Positions 44,811 to 51,633 of a DNA stretch of 64,000 bases are shown here, in pieces. Origin of the DNA: JBHJGP01 sp050331695 (GTDB taxonomy: Bacteria; Pseudomonadota; Alphaproteobacteria; Geminicoccales; Geminicoccaceae); NCBI GenBank assembly GCA_050331695.1, contig JBHJGP010000007.1:43703-107702 (forward strand), written 5' to 3'. A program made the translations under genes and the position numbers. The notes beneath the pieces are model-generated. The model was not told the DNA's origin. It saw nothing but the letters and a program-made list of their open reading frames with translations, and ran no database searches. The number at the start of each line of letters is the position of its first letter. Position 1 is the first letter of the stretch.

Positions 44811-45967
44811 CTGAGGGTGCCGTCCTGGGGCAACGGCCTTTGTTCGACGATATGGAGGCCGTAGCCATCGAGGCCAACGATCACGCGGTCGGTGTTGGAG
44901 AGCAAAATCATGTTCGTGACATCGAGATCCCGGAGGATCTGGGCACCGATGCCGTAGACCCGAAGCCACCCCCTGTCGTCCGGCTCGCCGGCCTGGCCCA
45001 GTTGCCGGCGAATGCTCTCGGAGATCGCTGTCGGCGAGGGCTCGCGCAGTACGACCACGACGCCACGCCCGGCTCGGCCAATCATGTCCATGGCCGCGTG
45101 CAATTGCCCGGCCCGGTCGCTTTCGCCGTCACCGAAAAGGTCCTCGACGATCCGAAGCGCATGCATCCGAACGAGAACCGGCTCCGGCGTCGAGAGATCA
45201 CCCTTGATGAGGGCCACATGCTCGACGCCCGACACCGCGTCCCGGTAAACCTGGATCCGGAACTGCCCACCGTAGCGCGCCTGAAAAGGCGTCGCGATCA
45301 CCCGCTCGACCAGGCGATCGTTCCGGAGCCGGTGGGCGATGAGATCGGCGATCTTGCCGACCTTGAGGCCGTGGAGCTGGGCGAAGGCGACCAGATCCGG
45401 CAACCGGGCCATGGTCCCGTCATCGTTCATGATCTCGCAGATCACGCCGGCTGGTGTCAGGCCCGCGAGGCGGGCGATGTCGACCGCCGCCTCGGTGTGT
45501 CCGGTCCGCACCAACACGCCGCCATCCCGGGCCGCCAGCGGAAAGATGTGACCGGGCACGGCCAGATCGGCCCTGGTTGACGCTGGATCAATGGCAACCT
45601 TCACCGTGAGTGCCCGATCCGCCGCCGAGATACCGGTGGTGATACCGCGGCGCGCCTCGATACTGACCGTAAAATTGGTGGACAGCCGGCTTTCGTTGCC
45701 GGGACTCATGAGCGGCAGATCGAGCGATTCACAGCGCTCGCGGGTCAGTGCCAGACAGATCAGACCGCGGCCGTGCTTGGCCATGAAATTGATCTCATCA
45801 GGACCGCAAAAATCGGCCGGAATGACCAGATCGCCTTCATTCTCCCGATCCTCGTCGTCGACGAGGACGAACATCTTGCCCTGGCGGGCGTCCTCGATGA
45901 TCTCGTCGATGTCGCTCAGAAAGGCGACCTCGCTTGGCTGGATCGTGCGCAACGGTTCACGCATCAT
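44807..45967 (-). CDS. ribB: RibBA-like: DHBP synthase with a degenerate GTP cyclohydrolase II domain
   Basis: The 386-residue protein has an intact N-terminal 3,4-dihydroxy-2-butanone 4-phosphate synthase domain (VLVDDEDRENEGDLV, RGLICLALT, RTGHTEAAVDIARLAG). The C-terminal domain keeps the GTP cyclohydrolase II fold (GQLHAAMD, YGIGAQILRDL, LDGYGLHIVE) but lacks the three zinc cysteines: the HSECLTGD-type segment reads HALRIVED and the CDC-type segment reads ESDRAG. The RQEGRGIGL catalytic segment is replaced by REPSPTAI. So only the DHBP synthase half should be active. Similar RibBX-type proteins occur in other bacteria; a separate ribA gene is then needed. The gene overlaps ribE and ribH by 4 bases each. 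Confidence 0.92.
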   Translation of the reverse strand: MMREPLRTIQPSEVAFLSDIDEIIEDARQGKMFVLVDDEDRENEGDLVIPADFCGPDEINFMAKHGRGLICLALTRERCESLDLPLMSPGNESRLSTNFTVSIEARRGITTGISAADRALTVKVAIDPASTRADLAVPGHIFPLAARDGGVLVRTGHTEAAVDIARLAGLTPAGVICEIMNDDGTMARLPDLVAFAQLHGLKVGKIADLIAHRLRNDRLVERVIATPFQARYGGQFRIQVYRDAVSGVEHVALIKGDLSTPEPVLVRMHALRIVEDLFGDGESDRAGQLHAAMDMIGRAGRGVVVVLREPSPTAISESIRRQLGQAGEPDDRGWLRVYGIGAQILRDLDVTNMILLSNTDRVIVGLDGYGLHIVEQRPLPQDGTLR

Positions 45968-46563
45968 GAGCTCCGGTGAACAAAGTCGAGTTGCCGAGCC
46001 ACGTAGCGCGCCAACATGTCGGCTTCGGCGTTGAGTTTAGCACCCACCTGGAGCGAACACAGCGTGGTGTGTGCCCAGGTGTGCGGCACGATCACCACCT
46101 CGAAGGTTTCCCGGCTTACCTGGGCGATGGTGAGTGACACACCGTCCAGCGCGACCGATCCCTTGACCGCGACCAGGGACGCGATCGTTGACGGCAGGGT
46201 AAAGCGAAGACGATAGCATTCACCTTCCGGCTCAACGGCCACAAGCCCGACCGTGGTGTCGACATGGCCGAACACGACATGGCCGCCAAGTTCGTCGCCG
46301 AGCCTGAGGGAGCGTTCCAGATTGACGGTGTGGCCCGGTCCCCAGTCACCCAGGGTCGTCCTGGCCATGGTTTCACCGGACGCCTCCACCACATGCTGGT
46401 CGCCTTCCACATTAACGACCGTGAGACAGATCCCGGCATGGCAGACGGAAGCCCCGATCGGCACCTCGCCAAGCGCCGGCGTGGAGCGCACGGTCAGCCG
46501 GCGTGTTCTACCGTCTTCGACGACGACCACCTCTCCTTGATGCGTTACGATGCCTGTGAACAT
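45964..46563 (-). CDS. ribE: Riboflavin synthase, alpha subunit
   Basis: The 199-residue enzyme dismutates two lumazines into riboflavin. It has two lumazine-binding repeats: the first begins MFTGIVTHQGEVV with the essential N-terminal MFTGI, followed by ASVCHAGICLTVV; the second has LGGHVVFGHVDTTVGLV and VALDGVSLTIAQV. The stop overlaps the ribBA start by 4 bases, and ribD lies 53 bases upstream. Confidence 0.96.
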   Translation of the reverse strand: MFTGIVTHQGEVVVVEDGRTRRLTVRSTPALGEVPIGASVCHAGICLTVVNVEGDQHVVEASGETMARTTLGDWGPGHTVNLERSLRLGDELGGHVVFGHVDTTVGLVAVEPEGECYRLRFTLPSTIASLVAVKGSVALDGVSLTIAQVSRETFEVVIVPHTWAHTTLCSLQVGAKLNAEADMLARYVARQLDFVHRSS

Positions 46564-46616
46564 GGGCGATCCCTTCCGTCTGCCGGCGCGCTATCCTGAC
46601 ACCGGCGGCAACGATT

Positions 46617-47717
46617 TCAGCGCAGACGCTCAAACCGATGGAGGCGGTCCTCGCCGCAAACGACCTCGTCGATGTGACGGAAGAGACGCGCATCGGCAAG
46701 GGTTTCGATGCCGAAGTCGTCGACCGCGGACACGCCGTCGCCGCCGATGATCGAGGCCGCATGAAACCATTCGACACGATCGACCATGTCCGCCCGCAAC
46801 GCCGCCGCGGCAACCTTCCCACCACCTTCGATCAAGAGGTCATTAACGCGACGCTCGGCCAGAACCGCCATCGCGCCACCGAAAAACCTGTGGTCATCGC
46901 CCTCCTCCAGGGTGATGATCGAAACACCGGCGTCGCTTAAAGGGGCGAGCCGCGACGCCCCTTCGGCAGATGTGACGATCCAAAGCGGCGTTCTGGCGGC
47001 GCTTCGCGCTAACCGGCTGTCCGCCGGCAGACGGCCGCGCCGGTCCAGCACGACCCTGATCGGCGAGCAGTTCTCAAGCCCAGGTAACCGGCAGGTCAGT
47101 TCGGGATCGTCGGCCAGCGCCGTGCCGCTGCCGATCAGAATTGCGTCGTGTGACGCCCTCAAAAGATGGGCGCGCTGGCGGGCCGCGTCGCCGGTGATCC
47201 AGTGACTGTCTCCGGTTGCCGTCGCGATGCGGCCGTCGAGGCTGGTCGCCAATTTGATCGTCACGGCTGGACGAGCCTCCGTGAGGCGGGTGAGAAAGCC
47301 GGCCATGGCGAGTTCCGCCTGTTCGGCCATGACACCGAGCTCGACCTCGACGCCGGCGGCCCGAAGTGTGGCAAGGCCGCCACCGTCCACGCGCGGGTCC
47401 GGATCGGTGACGCCCACGACCACCCGACGGATGCCGGCCACGATCAAGCCGTCGGCACAAGGCGGGGTCTCTCCGGTATGAGCACAAGGCTCCAAGGTCA
47501 CATAAGCGGTGGCGCCAGCAGCCAGTTCGCCCGCCTGGTCGAGGGCGACCCGCTCGGCATGGGGGCGGCCTCCGGGCTTGGTCCAACCGCGGCCGACGAT
47601 GCGGTCACCCTGGACGATCACACAGCCGACATTGGGATTGGGCGCGGTCAGCCCCCGGCCACGGGCCGCCAGGCGAAGCGCCAGGTCCATGAAATGGCGG
47701 TCGTTTTTGGAGCTCAC
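46617..47717 (-). CDS. ribD: Riboflavin biosynthesis bifunctional deaminase/reductase RibD
   Basis: The 366-residue enzyme performs the second and third steps of riboflavin synthesis. The N-terminal deaminase has the zinc motif HAERVAL and PCAHTGETPPCADGL; the C-terminal reductase has KLATSLDGRIATATGDSHWITG and ILIGSGTALADDPELTCR. I chose GTG 47717 because GGGAG lies 8 bases upstream and MDLALRLAARG follows; the frame is open to a TTG at 47732. It is the first gene of ribD-ribE-ribBA-ribH-nusB-thiL and divergent from htpG. No FMN riboswitch is visible upstream. Confidence 0.94.
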   Translation of the reverse strand: MSSKNDRHFMDLALRLAARGRGLTAPNPNVGCVIVQGDRIVGRGWTKPGGRPHAERVALDQAGELAAGATAYVTLEPCAHTGETPPCADGLIVAGIRRVVVGVTDPDPRVDGGGLATLRAAGVEVELGVMAEQAELAMAGFLTRLTEARPAVTIKLATSLDGRIATATGDSHWITGDAARQRAHLLRASHDAILIGSGTALADDPELTCRLPGLENCSPIRVVLDRRGRLPADSRLARSAARTPLWIVTSAEGASRLAPLSDAGVSIITLEEGDDHRFFGGAMAVLAERRVNDLLIEGGGKVAAAALRADMVDRVEWFHAASIIGGDGVSAVDDFGIETLADARLFRHIDEVVCGEDRLHRFERLR

Positions 47718-47743
47718 CAGGACAGCTCCCAAACGGTTCCGAC

Positions 47744-47772
47744 GTTGAAGCGACCGCAGGCGCTGCCTAAAT
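47744..47772 (+). promoter_or_regulatory. Possible heat-shock (RpoH) promoter of htpG
   Basis: GTTGAA (47744-47749) followed after 16 bases by CCTAAAT (47766-47772) resembles the RpoH pattern (CTTGAA and CCYTATnT-like) and lies about 60 bases upstream of the htpG ATG. The match is imperfect. Confidence 0.3.
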
Positions 47773-47831
47773 GCCGCACAGGCCCGTTCTCGCGGGCGGT
47801 CGTCAACAGCTGCTTCCGGTTTTCGTGATCC

Positions 47832-49781
47832 ATGTCTGAGCCCCTGAAACCTTTTGAAGCCGAAGTCGGGCGCGTGCTCGATTTGGTCATCAACTCACTT
47901 TACACCAACAAAGAGATCTTTCTGCGTGAGCTGATCTCGAATGCCTCCGATGCCTGCGACAAGCTGCGCTACGAGGCCATCGCCCATCCGGACCTGTTGG
48001 GCGACGAGGCTGACCTCACCATCCGGATCAAGCCGGATGCCACGGATGGCACGCTGACGATTAGCGACAACGGCATCGGCATGGACGGCGCCGACCTCGA
48101 GAGCCATCTGGGCACGATCGCTCGCTCGGGCACGGCCAAGTTCCTGGAAGCCGCGAAGAGCCAGGAGAAAGGCAACGTCAATTTGATCGGTCAGTTCGGC
48201 GTCGGCTTTTACTCCGCGTTCATGGTCGCCGATCAGGTCACCGTTATCAGCCGCAAGGCGGGTAGCGCCGAGACCTGGTCGTGGCAGTCAGACGGCAGTT
48301 CCGGCTACCGGGTCGAGAAGCTCGACGAAAGCGGTCCGCGCGGGACCACGATCACGCTGAAACTGAAATCTGACGAAAAGGAGTTCCTCGAGGAGTTTCG
48401 TCTCCGGCATATCGTTCGGACCTACTCCAACCACGTCGCCTTTCCGATTTTGCTGGAGAAGCAGCCTGAGCCCAAGGAGGGCGAAGAGGATGAGAAACCG
48501 GCCGAGCCCGAGCAGCTGAACGATGCCGGCGCTCTCTGGACCAAGCCGAAGAGCGACATCACCGACGACCAATACCGGGAGTTCTACCACCACACGGCGC
48601 ACGCGTTCGACGAGCCCTTCACCCGGATCCATTTCAACGTCGAGGGGCTCTTGTCCTACACGGGCCTCCTATTCGTCCCCTCGATGAAGCCCTTCGATCT
48701 GTACGATCCCAAGCGCAGCCATGGCGTGAAGCTGTTCGTCAAACGGGTCTTCATCAGCGACAAGCTGGAAGAGTTGTTACCCCGCTATCTGCGCTTCGTC
48801 TCCGGTGTCGTCGACAGCGAAGACCTGCAGCTCAATGTCAGCCGCGAGACGCTGCAGCACAATGCGGTCGTCGCCAAGATGAAGAAGGCCCTGGTCAAGA
48901 GGTTGCTGGACGAGCTCGCCCGCAAGGCCAAGGAGCCGGCTGAGACCGAGCAAGCCAGCGATGACGATAGCGAGGTGGCTCAAAAGACAAGCTACGAAGC
49001 GTTTTGGAACGAGTTCGGTCCGGTCCTGAAGGAAGGCCTTTACGAGGACCATGACAACCGCGACCGGTTGCTCGAACTCGCCCGTTTCCGCAGCACGGAG
49101 AGTGACGGCTGGGTTTCCCTCGAGGACTACGTGTCGCGGATGAAGGAGGGCCAGGAGGCGATCCTGACGATCAGCGGCGAAACGATCGACGCGCTCAAGG
49201 GCAGCCCGCAACTGGAGGCGGCCCGGGCCAAGGGCGTGGAAGTCCTTCTTTTGACGGATCCGGTCGACGAGTTCTGGACCGGCACCGTCGGCCCGTTCAA
49301 GGAGAAGCCTTTCAAGTCACTGACCAAGGATGAAGTGGATCTCGACCAGATCGGGTCCGCCGACACTCAATCTGACGAGGCTGAAAACATGTCCGGCGAG
49401 GAGGGCGCGATCGACCGGCTGATCGCCAAGCTAAAACTGTCGCTGGGAGACGCGGTCAAGGATGTTCGGAGCTCGAAGCGCCTGACGGAGAGCGCGGTCT
49501 GCCTGGTCGCCGAACAGGGCGGCATGGACATGCGCATGGAGCGATTTCTGAAACAACACAATCAGCTCGATGCGCTCTCCAAACGGGTGCTCGAGATCAA
49601 TCCCAAACACGGACTGGTGACTAAGCTCGCCGAATTGGCCAAGAACGACGGTCAGACAAAAATGTTCGACGACATGGCGCAACTGCTTCTCGATCAGGCG
49701 CGGATTGTGGAGGGCGAACCGCTACCCGATCCGGGCGCGTTTTCGAGGCGCATGAGCACCTACCTGGCCCAGGCCGTCTAA
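47832..49781 (+). CDS. htpG: Molecular chaperone HtpG (Hsp90)
   Basis: The 649-residue Hsp90 has the N-terminal GHKL ATPase domain with ELISNASDACDKLRYEA, ISDNGIGMDGADL and GQFGVGFYSAFMVAD, then the middle domain with GVKLFVKRVFISD and the conserved NVSRETLQHNAVV, and a C-terminal dimerisation domain. It is slightly longer than E. coli HtpG because of an acidic insertion near residues 210-230. It is divergent from ribD, with a possible heat-shock promoter in the gap, and is followed by a large palindrome. Confidence 0.97.
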   Translation: MSEPLKPFEAEVGRVLDLVINSLYTNKEIFLRELISNASDACDKLRYEAIAHPDLLGDEADLTIRIKPDATDGTLTISDNGIGMDGADLESHLGTIARSGTAKFLEAAKSQEKGNVNLIGQFGVGFYSAFMVADQVTVISRKAGSAETWSWQSDGSSGYRVEKLDESGPRGTTITLKLKSDEKEFLEEFRLRHIVRTYSNHVAFPILLEKQPEPKEGEEDEKPAEPEQLNDAGALWTKPKSDITDDQYREFYHHTAHAFDEPFTRIHFNVEGLLSYTGLLFVPSMKPFDLYDPKRSHGVKLFVKRVFISDKLEELLPRYLRFVSGVVDSEDLQLNVSRETLQHNAVVAKMKKALVKRLLDELARKAKEPAETEQASDDDSEVAQKTSYEAFWNEFGPVLKEGLYEDHDNRDRLLELARFRSTESDGWVSLEDYVSRMKEGQEAILTISGETIDALKGSPQLEAARAKGVEVLLLTDPVDEFWTGTVGPFKEKPFKSLTKDEVDLDQIGSADTQSDEAENMSGEEGAIDRLIAKLKLSLGDAVKDVRSSKRLTESAVCLVAEQGGMDMRMERFLKQHNQLDALSKRVLEINPKHGLVTKLAELAKNDGQTKMFDDMAQLLLDQARIVEGEPLPDPGAFSRRMSTYLAQAV

Positions 49782-49800
49782 CAGACGCCGAGGCTCGCGT

Positions 49801-49829
49801 CTCGAAAGAGCAAGCAGCTTGCGTTCGAG
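49801..49829. repeat. Nested palindrome between htpG and the formate dehydrogenase genes
   Basis: CTCGAA (49801-49806) and TTCGAG (49824-49829) enclose the 13-base palindrome GCAAGCAGCTTGC (49810-49822). With a one-base centre this suits a dimeric DNA-binding protein better than an RNA hairpin. It lies 55 bases before the formate dehydrogenase start and could be an operator for that operon or part of an htpG terminator. Confidence 0.4.
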
Positions 49830-49884
49830 GTTCGTTTCGTGACAGTTCCGCCCGGGCGGACGAGTTTCAATTGCGAGCAATAGA

Positions 49885-51633
49885 ATGGCGTCGATCACGA
49901 TCCACGAAGGCCCGCCGGCTGGTAGCCCGAGACCTCTCGAAAGGCTCATCCATCCGGGCTCGGGTCGGCGCAAAGCGCCGGTCGTCGGGAAAGGACGGCA
50001 GCTCGACGACCAGGCCTTGACGGAGGTGCGGGCTACTCTCGGCGCGATCCCCCGCCGCCGCGACCTCCTGATCGAACATCTTCATCTGCTGCAGGACGAA
50101 TTCAGGGGCCTGTTCGCCCGCCATCTCGTGGCACTCGCTGACGAACTTCGATTGCCGATGGCCGAGGTTTTCGAGACCGCGTCGTTCTACGCCCATTTCG
50201 ATATCATCATGGACGAGGAGCCAGCACCGGCGAAGCTCACGCTCCGGGTATGTGACGGTATCACCTGCGAGATGATGGGCGGACAACGGCTACTTGGCGG
50301 TCTTCGAGAGAACTTTCGGGAAAGCGACGTTCGGGTGGTTCGGGCGCCCTGTATGGGACGCTGCGCGGTGGCGCCAACCGTCGAAGTCGGCCACGCCTAT
50401 GTCGATCAAGCGACGGTGGGGAGAGTCGCTCACGCCGTGGAAACGGGCTGTGTCCGACCGGACATCGCAGCGTATAAATCCTTCGAAACCTATTTGGACG
50501 AGGGCGGCTACGAGCTCCTGGAGGCCTGCTACCGGGGAGAGCGGAACGCCGAGGAGATCGTCGCTGAGCTCAAATCGTCGGGGCTCCGCGGCCTCGGAGG
50601 CGCCGGCTTTCCGGCCGGCAAGAAGTGGGAAATCATCCGGGAGCAGCGCCGGCCTCGGTTGCTCGCGGTCAATGGTGACGAGGGCGAGCCGGGGACCTTC
50701 AAGGACCGCTTTTTTCTGGAGAGCGATCCCCATCGATTCCTGGAAGGCACGCTCTTGGCCTGCTGGGCGTGCGAGATCCAGGAGGCCTATCTCTACGTCC
50801 GTGACGAGTACCCGGGGGTCATCGAGATTTTGCGCCGCGAGATCCCGCGTCTCGAATTCGAAGGCCTGACCCGCAATGTTCGCCTACATCTGCGCCGTGG
50901 CGCCGGAGCCTATATCTGCGGCGAGGAAAGCGCGATGCTGGAGAGCATCGAAGGCAAGCGCGGACTTCCGCGGCACAAACCCCCCTTTCCGACCGAGGTT
51001 GGCCTGTTCGGCAAACCCACCCTCGCCCACAATATCGGGACGCTCTACTGGGTCCGGGACATCGTCGAAAAGGGGGCGGACTGGTTCGCGGGCCAGGGCC
51101 GCCACGGCCGCAAGGGCCTTCGTTCTTTTTCCGTCTCTGGGCGGGTCAGGGAACCGGGCATCAAGCTGGCTCCGGCCGGCATCACGCTGCGTGAACTGAT
51201 CGACGAATATTGCGGCGGTATGGCCGAGGGCCACGTTCTGAAAGCCTATCTGCCGGGCGGCGCGTCCGGCGGGATCCTGCCAGCGCATCTGGACAATGTG
51301 CCCCTCGATTTCGACACGCTTCAGGAGCATGGCTGTTTCATCGGCTCGGCGGCGATCGTCGTGTTTTCCCATCAGGACGACATGAAGGCGGTGGCTCTCA
51401 ATCTCATGCGCTTCTTCGAGGACGAGAGCTGCGGCCAGTGCACACCCTGCCGCAACGGCACGGAAAAGGCCGTGAAGCTGATGGAACAACCGGTTTGGGA
51501 CACAACCCACCTAGAGGAGCTTTCGGCGACGATGATGGACGCGTCGATCTGCGGGCTCGGTCAGGCGGCGCCCAATCCGGTTTTGTCTGTGATCAAGCAT
51601 TTCTCCGAAGAAGTGACGGGAGGCCGTCCGTGA
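49885..51633 (+). CDS. NAD-dependent formate dehydrogenase beta subunit (NuoE-NuoF fusion)
   Basis: The 582-residue diaphorase subunit fuses a NuoE-like thioredoxin-fold domain, holding a [2Fe-2S] site at Cys123, 128, 156 and 160 (CDGITC and CMGRC), to a NuoF-like domain with the NADH/FMN site (GLRGLGGAGFPAGKKWE, GEPGTFKDR, YICGEESAML) and a [4Fe-4S] site (SCGQCTPCRNG). It passes electrons from the alpha subunit to NAD. The same fusion is known in the two-subunit formate dehydrogenase FDH1 of Methylorubrum extorquens. The ATG at 49885 has a weak ribosome site. The stop overlaps the alpha subunit start by 4 bases. Confidence 0.92.
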   Translation: MASITIHEGPPAGSPRPLERLIHPGSGRRKAPVVGKGRQLDDQALTEVRATLGAIPRRRDLLIEHLHLLQDEFRGLFARHLVALADELRLPMAEVFETASFYAHFDIIMDEEPAPAKLTLRVCDGITCEMMGGQRLLGGLRENFRESDVRVVRAPCMGRCAVAPTVEVGHAYVDQATVGRVAHAVETGCVRPDIAAYKSFETYLDEGGYELLEACYRGERNAEEIVAELKSSGLRGLGGAGFPAGKKWEIIREQRRPRLLAVNGDEGEPGTFKDRFFLESDPHRFLEGTLLACWACEIQEAYLYVRDEYPGVIEILRREIPRLEFEGLTRNVRLHLRRGAGAYICGEESAMLESIEGKRGLPRHKPPFPTEVGLFGKPTLAHNIGTLYWVRDIVEKGADWFAGQGRHGRKGLRSFSVSGRVREPGIKLAPAGITLRELIDEYCGGMAEGHVLKAYLPGGASGGILPAHLDNVPLDFDTLQEHGCFIGSAAIVVFSHQDDMKAVALNLMRFFEDESCGQCTPCRNGTEKAVKLMEQPVWDTTHLEELSATMMDASICGLGQAAPNPVLSVIKHFSEEVTGGRP

